64,000 nt of DNA, taken from contig JALRAP010000004.1 of assembly GCA_023262505.1 (NCBI GenBank), positions 1-64,000 on the forward strand, written 5' to 3'. A program made the position numbers and the translations under genes. Shown here in pieces: positions 42,463-51,924 of this stretch. The DNA comes from Bacteroidia bacterium. GTDB lineage: Bacteria; Bacteroidota; Bacteroidia; AKYH767-A; OLB10. Position 1 is the first letter of the stretch. Each line of letters starts with the position of its first letter. The notes beneath the pieces were generated by a model. It made no database searches and was not told where the DNA came from. It saw only the letters and a program-made list of their open reading frames with translations.

Positions 42463-44382
42463 ATGGACATCAAGCCGGGGCCTCTGCTTTCCGAAATCAA
42501 CGACCCCAATGATTTGCGATTGCTAAAACCTGAGCAATTGAAGCAGGTTTGTCAAGAGCTACGGCAGTATATCATTGATATTGTGTCTGTTAATGGCGGC
42601 CATTTTGGTGCAAGCCTAGGTGTAGTTGAACTTACAGTTGCCCTCCATTACGCCTTCAATACTCCATACGACCAATTGGTTTGGGATGTAGGTCATCAAG
42701 CCTACGGACACAAAATCCTTACAGGCCGTCGTAAAGTGTTTCACACCAATCGCATTTACAAGGGTATTTCAGGATTCCCAAAGAGGTCCGAAAGTGAATA
42801 CGATACCTTCGGTGTAGGTCACTCCTCCACTTCCATTTCAGCCGCTTTGGGTATGGCTGTTGCATCCCGATTGCAAGGATATAAAGACCGTCAGCATGTT
42901 GCCGTAATTGGCGATGGGGCTATGACGGCGGGTTTGGCTTTCGAAGGACTGAACCATGGAGGAGTGGAAGAATCCAACCTTTTGGTGGTTCTAAACGATA
43001 ACTGTATGAGCATTGACCCTAACGTGGGGGCGCTCAAAGAATACCTCACCGACGTAACCACTTCTCACACTTACAACAAGGTAAAGGATGAAATCTGGAA
43101 CATCCTCGGAAAGATTTCAAAATTCGGCCCCAACGCGCAGTCAATCGCACAGAAAGTCGAGAACGCTGTTAAGTCGGCTGTTCTGAAACATAGTAACCTG
43201 TTCGAATCTCTTCGCTTCCGGTATTTTGGTCCGATAGACGGTCATGACGTAAGCCATTTGGTGAAAGTGATGAACGATTTGCGCGACATACCTGGGCCAA
43301 AGATTCTGCATTGCGTTACAGTAAAAGGCAAAGGCTATGATCTAGCGGAAAAAGATCAAACCAAATGGCATGCGCCTGGCTTGTTTGATAAGGTAACCGG
43401 TGAAATATTCAAGCCTGTAATCGACAAACCACAGCCCCCCAAGTACCAAGATGTTTTCGGACACACTTTAGTGGAGTTGGCTGAAGCCAATGATAAGGTT
43501 GTGGGAATAACACCCGCCATGCCGTCTGGCTCATCCATGAACATCATGATGAAGGCATTTCCCAAGCGATCCTTTGATGTAGGCATCGCCGAGCAGCACG
43601 CAGTGACCTTCTCCGCAGGCATGGCCACACAAGGACTGGTTCCATTCTGCAACATTTATTCGTCGTTCATGCAACGCGCCTATGATCAAGTGGTGCATGA
43701 TGTGGCGCTTCAAAACTTACAGGTTGTCTTCTGTTTGGATCGTGGTGGCTTGGCTGGTGCCGATGGCCCTACTCACCATGGCTCTTTCGACTTTGCATTC
43801 TTCCGATGCATTCCCAACATGATTGTTTCAGCCCCGATGAACGAAGAAGAGCTTCGCAACCTGATGTACACCTCAACATTGCACAAAGGACCTTTCTCCA
43901 TCCGTTATCCAAGGGGTAATGGTGTGATGGTGGAATGGCGCACACCTTTCCAACAGATTCCCGTAGGCAAAGGCAGAAAAATTTGTGATGGCGAAGATGT
44001 CGCGATCTTAACAATTGGCCACCCTGGCAACTTCGCAGTAGAAGCGTGCAGGCAGCTCAATCTGGAAGGATTCCATCCAGCGCATTACGATATGCGATTC
44101 GTAAAACCGTTGGACGAAGAGATGCTGCACGAAGTGTTTGGCAAATTCAGCAAAGTCATTACCGTTGAAGATCATGCGATACAAGGCGGATTTGGAAGTG
44201 CAATAGCGGAATTCATGATTGACCATGGGTACCAAGCCCAGATCACTCGACTGGGAATTCCAGATAGATTCATTGAACATGGCGAACAAAAAGAGCTCTA
44301 TGATGAGTGCGGATTTGATGTGAATGCCATTGTAGCAGCCGTACATCAGTTGGCTTCAAATACTGTTGGCAGCATTATTTAA
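42463..44382 (+). CDS. dxs: 1-deoxy-D-xylulose-5-phosphate synthase
   Basis: The start is set at ATG 42463 (639 residues, the usual length), downstream of a -7 box. Thiamine-diphosphate enzyme features are clear: VWDVGHQAYGHKILTGRR, GVGHSSTSISAALGMA, the GDGAMTAGLAFEGLNH metal/ThDP motif and DVGIAEQHAVTFSAGMA with the catalytic Glu. The C-terminal transketolase domain ends with the RLGIPDRFIEHG block. It makes DXP from pyruvate and glyceraldehyde-3-phosphate, the first step of the MEP isoprenoid route. It stands alone. Confidence 0.97.
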   Translation: MDIKPGPLLSEINDPNDLRLLKPEQLKQVCQELRQYIIDIVSVNGGHFGASLGVVELTVALHYAFNTPYDQLVWDVGHQAYGHKILTGRRKVFHTNRIYKGISGFPKRSESEYDTFGVGHSSTSISAALGMAVASRLQGYKDRQHVAVIGDGAMTAGLAFEGLNHGGVEESNLLVVLNDNCMSIDPNVGALKEYLTDVTTSHTYNKVKDEIWNILGKISKFGPNAQSIAQKVENAVKSAVLKHSNLFESLRFRYFGPIDGHDVSHLVKVMNDLRDIPGPKILHCVTVKGKGYDLAEKDQTKWHAPGLFDKVTGEIFKPVIDKPQPPKYQDVFGHTLVELAEANDKVVGITPAMPSGSSMNIMMKAFPKRSFDVGIAEQHAVTFSAGMATQGLVPFCNIYSSFMQRAYDQVVHDVALQNLQVVFCLDRGGLAGADGPTHHGSFDFAFFRCIPNMIVSAPMNEEELRNLMYTSTLHKGPFSIRYPRGNGVMVEWRTPFQQIPVGKGRKICDGEDVAILTIGHPGNFAVEACRQLNLEGFHPAHYDMRFVKPLDEEMLHEVFGKFSKVITVEDHAIQGGFGSAIAEFMIDHGYQAQITRLGIPDRFIEHGEQKELYDECGFDVNAIVAAVHQLASNTVGSII

Positions 44383-44428
44383 CCACTTAACAATCTAATA
44401 TTCAAATATTTGGATTGCGCTCTCAGTT

Positions 44429-44436
44429 TAAATTTG
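44429..44436 (+). promoter_or_regulatory. -7 box (TAAATTTG) upstream of the small secreted protein gene
   Basis: TAAATTTG matches TAnnTTTG, with TTTG 16 nt upstream (44409-44412), slightly shorter than the usual spacing. It lies 60 nt before the start at 44497. Confidence 0.45.
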
Positions 44437-44496
44437 CATTGAATTGATTGTAGTATTATCTTTAAGGTTCTGAAAATCATTAAACCACAAATTCAG

Positions 44497-44949
44497 ATGA
44501 AAAAAATCTCCCTTCTATTTGCCTTGGTTGCATTGTTTGCTGCCAGCACGGTATCTGCGCAAAGCGCATCCCGTTTGAACGGCCAAGCCTATTGGTACAT
44601 GATGAAAAATGCCGACGGAACAGGTGAGGAAATCTACGATAACATCCGCTTCACCAACAACGTGATGACGTCTGACCGCGCTGGCGTTGTAACCAACGGT
44701 AAGCCCGCAAAAGTCTCTGAGAAAAAAATCAGTGATCAGTCTACCTCCTTCGTTACCACCATCCAATCCAGCAACGGCGAAGAATTGCGTTACGATTGTA
44801 CCGTAGAAGGTAACATGATGATAGGAACCGTTCAAGTGAAGAAAGCCGACGGAACCATTACCGAAATGGTTTTGCGTGGAATGACACAAGAAGAATATCT
44901 CCGCATCAAAAAGATGAAGGACGATTACCAAAAAAGCAATTCCAAGTAA
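44497..44949 (+). CDS. Small secreted protein, unknown function
   Basis: A 150-residue protein with a signal peptide (ISLLFALVALFAASTVSAQ). The mature part is a beta-rich domain with FTNNVMTSDRAGVVTNGKPA, LRYDCTVEGNMMIGTVQVKKADG and a charged C-terminal helix. I do not recognise the family; its layout resembles small periplasmic beta-barrel proteins of Bacteroidota. It has its own promoter box and a strong terminator. Confidence 0.75.
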   Translation: MKKISLLFALVALFAASTVSAQSASRLNGQAYWYMMKNADGTGEEIYDNIRFTNNVMTSDRAGVVTNGKPAKVSEKKISDQSTSFVTTIQSSNGEELRYDCTVEGNMMIGTVQVKKADGTITEMVLRGMTQEEYLRIKKMKDDYQKSNSK

Positions 44950-44971
44950 GTCATCTGACTTTCCAATATGC

Positions 44972-45011
44972 CATCAAAAAAGGGATCGCCAACACGATCC
45001 CTTTTTTGATG
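44972..45011. terminator. Long bidirectional terminator hairpin
   Basis: CATCAAAAAAGGGATCG (44972-44988) and CGATCCCTTTTTTGATG (44995-45011) make a 17-bp perfect stem with a 6-nt loop. It follows the gene ending at 44949; the downstream DUF5686 gene is on the same strand. Confidence 0.92.
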
Positions 45012-45051
45012 CCTACTTTTTGGGATGGCAAGATTACCTTTGCGCAAGCAA

Positions 45052-47511
45052 ATGCGATTCAGACTGGTCATATTTCTCTGCCTGTTGTGGCAAACCTCGG
45101 CTGCCAAGACCGTGGTTACCGGCAAAGTTTTGGGCGTCGATAAATCACCGCTGCCATTCGCCAGCGTATATGTGAACGGCACAACGCGGGGCACCACTTC
45201 AAATGAAAACGGCCAATACGCCATCGAGATAAACGAGACCGATCGGCAACTGGTGTTCCGATATATCGGATATAAGACACGAGTAGTGGATGTGGTATCT
45301 GATGGCTCCGATAAACTGACATTGGATGTAATGCTCGAACCGGAATCGTTCTCCATCCAGGAAATTGTTGTGAAGGCCACGAGCGAAGATCCCGCTTACG
45401 CCATCATCCGAAAAGCCATTGCCAATCGTAAGAAAAACGCGAACCAAGCCAAGACCTATACGTGCAACGCCTATGTGAAAGGATTGCAACGACTGACCAA
45501 ATACCCAAAAAAATTATTCGGCCAGGAAATTCAGTTGGATGAGTTCATCGATACGGTTTCTGGTATCGTATATCTGTCGGAATCGGTCTCGAAATTGGAA
45601 TTCAAGAAGCCCGACCTTAAAGAAACCATGATTTCCTCCAAGGTAAGTGGCAACAGCCGAGCGTTCTCCTTCAACCAAGCTGCAGAGATGGACATGAATA
45701 TTTACGACAACATCATCACCATCGGAAACCTGAGTCCACGTGGATTCATCTCTCCAATTTCTCCAGGGGCCATGGTTTATTATGATTATCGTTTCGATGG
45801 TTCCTACCTGGAAAACGGGTTCTGGGTGAATCGAATTGAAATCATCCCGAAAAGAAAATCAGACCCGGTGTTTTCTGGTTTCATTTATATTCAAAATGAA
45901 ACTTGGCGTGTACAGGCTTTTGATTTGATGCTCACCAAGGATGCCCAGATTCAGTTTGTGGATACGCTGCGTATAAACCAGATTTACATTCCAACAAATG
46001 CAGAAGCAAAAAATTGGATGCCCGGATCTGTTACTTATAAATTCTCCTTTGGTTTATTCGGTTTCATGGGTAATGGGCGATTTGTTGCGGCCTATTCCGA
46101 ATATGACATGAACCCATCGTTCGATAAAAAACACTTCAGTGGCGAAGTGCTCAAAATCGAAAAAGGTTCCAACGAGAAAGACTCGATCTATTGGGATTCC
46201 ATCAGACCTGTTCCTTTGACGGATGAGGAAGAGCGTGATTACACAGTTCGCGACAGCACACAGAAAATCAAAGAATCGAAAGAATACTTGGATTCACTAG
46301 ATCGGAAATCCAATAAGTTCAAATTCGGAAGCATCCTTACGGGTTATACCTATACGGACCGTTATCGCAAAACACGATTCGAGTTTCCCGGACTTATCGA
46401 AAATCTGCAATACAATACGGTAGAGGGAGCCAATGTGACAGTGTCGATGAACGTGATAAAAAACCCTATCGATAACTACGACCGAGAATCGCGCGTTGCA
46501 ATCCGCTATGGCTTTGCAAACCAGAAGCCAAGCATTACCGCATCCCACCGCAAGGTGTTCAATCCTCATCTGTTTGGCGTTTGGTCGGTTGCAGCAGGAG
46601 ATGACCTGTTGCAGTTCAATGGAGCTGAGCCGATATCCCCCTTGATGAACACCAGCTACACGCTTTTCGATGGACACAACTACATGAAATTATACCGTAA
46701 GCAATTTGCTAAAGCTTCCATTCGCTTGGAACCGATCAACGGCTTGCGACTGAATGTTGGAGTGGAATATGCGATGAGGACATCCGTAAAGAACAATTCA
46801 TTTGAATCATGGTCGCGCAAAGGGGCCGAATCATTTACCGTAAACAATCCACCATTCGAAGGAATCATCGACCAAAGTTTTCCCGTATCTTCTGCATTGG
46901 TAATGAATGCGGGTATTCGCATCCGCTTCAAGCAGCAATATGTAGACCGACCAGATTTGAAATACGTATTGGGCTCCAAGTATCCGTACATCAATATCCA
47001 ATACACAGCGGCTATTCCACACGGCGGCATTCTGGACCCTGATTACAGCATCATCCGAGCTTCTGTGGAAGACCGCATATCGCTCGGAATGGCTGGAACC
47101 TTGGCGTACCAGGCCGTATTCGGTAAATTCCTATATGATAACCAATCATCGTTCATGGACATATTCCATTTCAACGGGAATAGAACCATTTTCTCGGAAT
47201 TCAACAATGAGCGCTTTGATTTGCTCGACTATTACAGCAGCTCCACCAACAACCAATTCATCGCTGGCTATGTGGAACACGCCTTCGGCGGATTGCTGCT
47301 GAATAAAATTCCCATGATACGTAAGTTGAAATTAAACGAAGTAGCTGGGGTTCGCATGCTGCAATTGCCTGGCAAAACGATTTATACCGAATATTCGTTC
47401 GGGTTGGAGAAGCTCGGGCTTTTGAGGGCTGATTTTGTTTTGGCTTTGGATGGCGAGGGCAACAGCAAAACAGGTTTTGTTTTTGGAATCAAACGTTCGC
47501 TGATTCGATAA
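45052..47511 (+). CDS. Carboxypeptidase-like regulatory domain and DUF5686 protein
   Basis: The start is set at ATG 45052 (819 residues), giving a signal peptide (FRLVIFLCLLWQTSAA); ATG 45025 would put it inside an extension. Residues 20-110 form a CarboxypepD_reg-like domain (VTGKVLGVDKSPLPFASVYVNG, FRYIGYKT). The rest is DUF5686, predicted to be an outer-membrane beta barrel with a surface domain. The family is widespread in Bacteroidota and its function is unknown. An L,D-transpeptidase gene begins 6 nt after it, so the two are probably cotranscribed. Confidence 0.9.
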   Translation: MRFRLVIFLCLLWQTSAAKTVVTGKVLGVDKSPLPFASVYVNGTTRGTTSNENGQYAIEINETDRQLVFRYIGYKTRVVDVVSDGSDKLTLDVMLEPESFSIQEIVVKATSEDPAYAIIRKAIANRKKNANQAKTYTCNAYVKGLQRLTKYPKKLFGQEIQLDEFIDTVSGIVYLSESVSKLEFKKPDLKETMISSKVSGNSRAFSFNQAAEMDMNIYDNIITIGNLSPRGFISPISPGAMVYYDYRFDGSYLENGFWVNRIEIIPKRKSDPVFSGFIYIQNETWRVQAFDLMLTKDAQIQFVDTLRINQIYIPTNAEAKNWMPGSVTYKFSFGLFGFMGNGRFVAAYSEYDMNPSFDKKHFSGEVLKIEKGSNEKDSIYWDSIRPVPLTDEEERDYTVRDSTQKIKESKEYLDSLDRKSNKFKFGSILTGYTYTDRYRKTRFEFPGLIENLQYNTVEGANVTVSMNVIKNPIDNYDRESRVAIRYGFANQKPSITASHRKVFNPHLFGVWSVAAGDDLLQFNGAEPISPLMNTSYTLFDGHNYMKLYRKQFAKASIRLEPINGLRLNVGVEYAMRTSVKNNSFESWSRKGAESFTVNNPPFEGIIDQSFPVSSALVMNAGIRIRFKQQYVDRPDLKYVLGSKYPYINIQYTAAIPHGGILDPDYSIIRASVEDRISLGMAGTLAYQAVFGKFLYDNQSSFMDIFHFNGNRTIFSEFNNERFDLLDYYSSSTNNQFIAGYVEHAFGGLLLNKIPMIRKLKLNEVAGVRMLQLPGKTIYTEYSFGLEKLGLLRADFVLALDGEGNSKTGFVFGIKRSLIR

Positions 47512-47517
47512 CGGAAC

Positions 47518-49170
47518 ATGCCTGGTAAACATATACTGTTTTTATTTTCTTTTTTTTATATCCTATCATCCTGCGTTCGCAAGGATGATACACAAAAACC
47601 CGATGAGCAGGATGCGGCAAAAACACGTTGGATTGAACAGGTAGACAGTGTTCGAATTGCAAAATGTTTAGCGGGCCTTAAAATTTCGCCCGATGCAGCA
47701 GCATCGATTTATCGTATTTATACCGAAAACGATTCACAAGCTATTTGGACAGACAGCATGGGGATGCGACCGCAAGCATCTTTGGCTGCATCATTCTTTT
47801 GGAAATATCTTTCTAATGGCGTTATTGACTCTTCTCTTTTCCTTCCGGGGATGCATGGCCTGTTTGACAATTGCATCGGCAATTTGCATCCGAACTCACA
47901 GTCCATTGATGGGCTTGACGCAGAAGTATTGTTCACATGCCAAGTGGTCGTTTTTTTCGAATCCTTATTGAAAGTACGTAAGCCATCCGAGGTCGGACAA
48001 ATTGAGTGGTACATCCCCTTGCGTAAAAACCAATTGAGTTCGGATTTGAATTGGAATAGCGTATCCGCACCCGAAAAACTACTTGAGGAAAGTCCGGCAC
48101 ACCAACAAGTCGCTTTGCTGTTAAAAGCACTTGATCGACTCACCAGCATAGAGCGGTCAGGTGGATGGCCTTTGATTCCGGCTGTAGACAAAATAATTAC
48201 CCTTGGCGATACTTCTTCGGTGATAGTGGCCGTTAAACGTCGCTTGAGCATAATGGGCGAATACACCAGCGCCGACACTTCCAATCGTTTCAACAAAGCG
48301 TTGGAGGAAGCCATTCGCAAAGCCAGGCGAAGCTTGGGTTTATTCGATACTGCCTTGGTAGATTCGATATTGATCAACCGTTTGAACATCCCCGTTTCAC
48401 AGCGTATTGAAACGGTTAAAATCAATCTCGAGCGATGGAAATGGGTTCCAAGGGATACTGCAAATACAATGATTCATGTGAATATTGCATCTTTTGATTT
48501 GGAAGTGGTTGAGAACCGAAAAACCATAAAACGTATGTCGGTCATAGCTGGCGACACCATGCATCATACAGTGATGTTTTACGATCAGCTGCAACAAATC
48601 GCATTCAGCCCCTATTGGAACATCCCAAAGAGCATCCTGGTGCGAGAGTTGTGGCCTGATATACGACGAGATCGAGGATATCTGAAACGTAAGCACATGG
48701 AAGTGGTGAAAGGCGACAAGGTGATAGATCCATCAAAAGTGAAATGGAGTCGATACAATGCAAACAATTTCCCCTACTTCATCAGGCAAAGGCCGGGGAA
48801 TGACAATCCGCTTGGTGGCGTAAAATTCCTTTTCCCGAATCCATATAGCATTTACTTGCACGATACTCCGAACAAGTCTTTGTTTGATAAACGCATCCGC
48901 TCGTTCAGCCATGGCTGTATTCGCATTGCAGAGCCTTTTTGGCTCGCCTCATACCTCTTGAAGGGCCAACCTGAATGGACTGCTTCAGCCATTGATTCCG
49001 CCATGAATAGCGGTCAAGAGACCTTTATAAATCTGCCTTATCCTGTGCCGGTACACATAACCTATTTTACATCTTGGGTGGATGAAGCAGGTACGCTAAA
49101 CTTCCGTGAGGATGTGTATGGTCACGATTCACGGATGCTGCAAGCTTGGAAGTCAACTCATGAAAAGTAA
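47518..49170 (+). CDS. L,D-transpeptidase (YcbB-like) lipoprotein
   Basis: A 550-residue protein with a lipoprotein signal (FLFSFFYILSSC). Residues 40-290 are the scaffold region of YcbB/LdtD-type enzymes, including a peptidoglycan-binding-like part (VIVAVKRRLSIMGEY). The catalytic YkuD domain follows, with IHVNIASFDLEVVEN, YLHDTPNKSLF and the active-site SHGCIRI (Cys467). Such enzymes form 3-3 cross-links or attach lipoproteins to peptidoglycan. It is coupled to a DUF5686 gene. A terminator sits directly at its stop. Confidence 0.93.
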   Translation: MPGKHILFLFSFFYILSSCVRKDDTQKPDEQDAAKTRWIEQVDSVRIAKCLAGLKISPDAAASIYRIYTENDSQAIWTDSMGMRPQASLAASFFWKYLSNGVIDSSLFLPGMHGLFDNCIGNLHPNSQSIDGLDAEVLFTCQVVVFFESLLKVRKPSEVGQIEWYIPLRKNQLSSDLNWNSVSAPEKLLEESPAHQQVALLLKALDRLTSIERSGGWPLIPAVDKIITLGDTSSVIVAVKRRLSIMGEYTSADTSNRFNKALEEAIRKARRSLGLFDTALVDSILINRLNIPVSQRIETVKINLERWKWVPRDTANTMIHVNIASFDLEVVENRKTIKRMSVIAGDTMHHTVMFYDQLQQIAFSPYWNIPKSILVRELWPDIRRDRGYLKRKHMEVVKGDKVIDPSKVKWSRYNANNFPYFIRQRPGNDNPLGGVKFLFPNPYSIYLHDTPNKSLFDKRIRSFSHGCIRIAEPFWLASYLLKGQPEWTASAIDSAMNSGQETFINLPYPVPVHITYFTSWVDEAGTLNFREDVYGHDSRMLQAWKSTHEK

Positions 49171-49198
49171 AAAACCACATCCTTTCGAATGTGGTTTT
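49171..49198 (+). terminator. Rho-independent terminator after the L,D-transpeptidase gene
   Basis: AAAACCACAT (49171-49180) and ATGTGGTTTT (49189-49198) form a perfect 10-bp stem ending in four T, immediately after the stop codon. Confidence 0.85.
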
Positions 49199-49232
49199 GG
49201 GTTGCCCCTCCAAAATGCCAAGGCATTGGAAG

Positions 49233-49306
49233 TGGGCCTACTTGGGCTCGAACCAAGGACCCACAGATTATGAGTCTGTTGCTCTAACCGACTGAGCTAT
49301 AGGCCC
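49233..49306 (-). tRNA. tRNA with anticodon CAT (Met, possibly Ile2)
   Basis: Read on the minus strand, GGGCCTA pairs with TAGGCCC to give a 7-bp acceptor stem, with A as the discriminator. The D arm has AGCTCAG and GGTTAGAGC. The anticodon arm is ACAGA-CTCATAA-TCTGT with anticodon CAT, and the T arm has GGTTCGAGCC. It is 74 nt long without an encoded CCA. The 5' end is not of initiator type. CAT with this acceptor could be elongator tRNA-Met or lysidine-modified tRNA-Ile2; sequence alone does not decide. Confidence 0.95.
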
Positions 49307-49366
49307 CGAAGCGGAAATGCATCCGCGAGTGCGAAATTACGTCTCTGCCAACAATTATCAAAGGGC

Positions 49367-49813
49367 TTAATCCGCCAAAGGGGAAATTCCCGTGAACATG
49401 TCGTTCATGGGCTCAAACACATAGTCCATCCAGCCGGCATAGTGCTTATCCGACTCCTCCTTGGAAGGAAATCCGCCATGTTCGAGCTGTATTTCCGTTC
49501 CTGCGGGATGTGGCTTCAGCAAAATATGGACGAAAGAATCCTGCGCTTTACGATCCCATTCGGCAGGCCTCCAAGTGAACTGCAGAACCCCTTTTAATCG
49601 ATCTGCAATAACCACATTCCCTTTTACCCAGCCATTGAAAAACTCCAAGTTTCCTTGCGGAACAGGCTCCATGAATCCACCACCATCACACCAAGTAGCC
49701 ACAATCTCTTTTTGTGTCAATGCATCGAAAACGCGCTGAGGTTCTGCGTAAAAAACATACGTCATCGACAAAGGAAAAGCGGTTTTAGTGACGGTAACCT
49801 TGTAATCGCTCAT
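49367..49813 (-). CDS. AHSA1/SRPBCC domain protein
   Basis: A 148-residue protein of the START/AHSA1 group. It shows the typical MTYVFYAEPQRVFDALTQKEIVATWCDGGG opening region (given here in two parts, MTYVFYAEPQRVFDAL and IVATWCDGG), DRLKGVLQFTWRP and a C-terminal helix with GWMDYVFEPM. Members bind small hydrophobic ligands or act as Hsp90 cochaperone-like domains; its role here is unknown. Its start overlaps the stop of the M43 protease gene upstream by 4 nt, so it is the last gene of a three-gene transcript. Confidence 0.85.
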   Translation of the reverse strand: MSDYKVTVTKTAFPLSMTYVFYAEPQRVFDALTQKEIVATWCDGGGFMEPVPQGNLEFFNGWVKGNVVIADRLKGVLQFTWRPAEWDRKAQDSFVHILLKPHPAGTEIQLEHGGFPSKEESDKHYAGWMDYVFEPMNDMFTGISPLAD

Positions 49814-51900
49814 CGTGTAAATATGATTTTCTCGGTAAGGTTGCCGCCATCCACATTGAAGCGCAAAAAGTATGCTCCGGCATGTATGTTGTCGCCGATG
49901 GAATGCTGATGAACACCAGCGTCCATGTTTCCGTTGGATACTGTTTCCACCAAACGCCCCGCCATATCAAATAGCTGAATGGAAACATCTGCGGATTTTT
50001 CCAATTCAAAACGAATGATCATGTTGGAACTGGATGGGTTTGGGGCGATGTTCAGCGTTGACAAGAATCCAACATCTTGGATGCCAACCGTGGATGTTCC
50101 TGTGATATTGATATCATCTATGTAGATGTTGTTACCGGTATTTTGCGTGTACTGGAACTTGAACCTGACGCTGGGTTTGTTGTTGAAGGATACGCTATTG
50201 ATGTTGACGGTTTCTTCCCGCCACAGCGAAAGGCTGTTCGGTGTGAAGCTTGAAGACAAAATACCTGCCGTGGAAAGGTTCAGTCCGGTTTCGGTGTAGC
50301 GCATAGCCCATAATTCACCACAATTGCTAGAGGCAAATACTTTTAGCTGGTCCGTGGATGTTGTGGAACGAACTGCGAATGCAAGTTTGAATTTCATGGA
50401 AGCATTGGTGATGTTCGTCAAGTTGTAACCTGGCGTGATGAATGCATCCACTTCACCATTGGGATTTCCCGAATGGTTGATCAATCGCATAGCGCGAGTG
50501 CCAGAATATGCCGCTGCCGTTGAAAGCGCCCATGCGTTGCCACCATTGTTCTCCACCATCCAATCGGATCCTGAAGGGAATGATGGAATGTTTTCAAAGT
50601 CCTCGGAATATGGTGCTGCGGTTATTGCAGGCGTCGGGCTCACCACGATATGGGCTTGGCGTGTAAGTGAGTTGCTACCTGCGGAATTGGCGGCTGTAAG
50701 CGTTACATCATAAATGCCGGGTGTGTTGTATTGGACTACCGGGTTTTGATCGGTAGAGGTGGATGGTGTGCCGCCGGGGAAGTTCCACTGCCAAGAGGTT
50801 GCATCGCTGTTCCAAGAAAGGTCGGAGAAGGTCAATGTCGTACCGGCGCAGATATATTTACGAACGCTGCTGAATTCAGCAACAGGTACGCATGTAACCG
50901 GAACATAACCATCATTGGTTCCTGTTGCGATCAGGTTTGCGGGATTCCACAAATTGTTACGAGATCCGATGTTGGCATTGAGTGCCGCATGCATACGGGC
51001 TTTTTGTCCTTCCGTAAACATGTAGTGGCAACTTGCATAGTCCATGTAGTTCTGCACATTGTCGAGCGAGCCACAAGTGACCTGGTTTGTGTCGCAACTG
51101 AAATTGGCCACACCGATGGTGTTGGGTGTGTCTTGAACCAAATCATCGTCGTTGCAGTTGGCTGGCAGCCCAGGGTTGTTGGTGCTTCCCCATGTATGGG
51201 CCAGGTTAAGCCAATGCCCGGCTTCATGAACCAATGACCTGGCAGAATAGTTGCTGCCGTTGCTTGTGCCGATGCTGCCTGTGTAATCATGTCTGATGAC
51301 TACGCCATCGATGTTGCCAACGATTCCCGGATAATAAGCGTAACCTGCAGCACCGCTTGCGATATTGTTCACCACCCAGATGTTGAAATACTTGTTGTAT
51401 GGCCAATCTACAAGGGCCTTAACATTGTCGCCTGCGGAGTAGGTGAGGCTCGAAACGGTACGTGTTATTCCGTCGGTGCAGTTCCCGTTGGGGTCAATTT
51501 GTGCGAGACGGAATTCGATTTCACAATCGGCCATTATGGGTCTGAATGCCGATGCCACCAAAACGCTGTCCGCATACAGTTTCTGGAAGCTCTTGTTGAA
51601 TATATCAACCGCATCCAAGATTTGTGCCTTGGAGATATTCTCTGGTCCGTAATTGTGGATGACGTGGAATACCACGGGTATCACATACTGTACCGTGCCA
51701 TTGGTGCGTTGCGCAGGGTTGTTTCGGATGAAATCGCGGGTGAACTCTTCCAATTGGCGAAGGTTTTCCGAATAGCCGGGGTAAGCCTTCTTGGCCTCGC
51801 GCACCATTTCATCGGTACCGCAAGTGTGGAAGTGGTTTTGTCCGAACGAATACGATTGGGCAAACCAAAACATGGCTACCGCCAACAAACATTTACGCAT
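49810..51900 (-). CDS. M43 (pappalysin-like) metalloprotease with PKD and T9SS sorting domains
   Basis: A 696-residue secreted protease. The signal peptide ends near SYSFGQ. After a propeptide, the catalytic domain has VIPVVFHVIHN near 73-83, the zinc motif HEAGHWLNLAH (225-235) and the Met-turn region NYMDYASCHYMFT. A PKD domain (SWQWNFPGGTPS), a MAM/Ig-like beta domain (residues about 440-600) and a type A T9SS sorting domain (IAPNPSSSNM to EKIIFTR) follow. It is a paralogue of the next gene upstream, 24 bp away, and overlaps the AHSA1 gene. Substrates of this group are extracellular proteins. Confidence 0.93.
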   Translation of the reverse strand: MRKCLLAVAMFWFAQSYSFGQNHFHTCGTDEMVREAKKAYPGYSENLRQLEEFTRDFIRNNPAQRTNGTVQYVIPVVFHVIHNYGPENISKAQILDAVDIFNKSFQKLYADSVLVASAFRPIMADCEIEFRLAQIDPNGNCTDGITRTVSSLTYSAGDNVKALVDWPYNKYFNIWVVNNIASGAAGYAYYPGIVGNIDGVVIRHDYTGSIGTSNGSNYSARSLVHEAGHWLNLAHTWGSTNNPGLPANCNDDDLVQDTPNTIGVANFSCDTNQVTCGSLDNVQNYMDYASCHYMFTEGQKARMHAALNANIGSRNNLWNPANLIATGTNDGYVPVTCVPVAEFSSVRKYICAGTTLTFSDLSWNSDATSWQWNFPGGTPSTSTDQNPVVQYNTPGIYDVTLTAANSAGSNSLTRQAHIVVSPTPAITAAPYSEDFENIPSFPSGSDWMVENNGGNAWALSTAAAYSGTRAMRLINHSGNPNGEVDAFITPGYNLTNITNASMKFKLAFAVRSTTSTDQLKVFASSNCGELWAMRYTETGLNLSTAGILSSSFTPNSLSLWREETVNINSVSFNNKPSVRFKFQYTQNTGNNIYIDDINITGTSTVGIQDVGFLSTLNIAPNPSSSNMIIRFELEKSADVSIQLFDMAGRLVETVSNGNMDAGVHQHSIGDNIHAGAYFLRFNVDGGNLTEKIIFTR

Positions 51901-51924
51901 AAAGATGCTATTTGAAAAAGATGA

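Noticed and set aside
49233-49306. Initiator tRNA-fMet
   Set aside because: The acceptor 1-72 pair is a normal G-C and the three G-C pairs typical of the initiator anticodon stem are missing, so an elongator Met or Ile2 tRNA is more likely.
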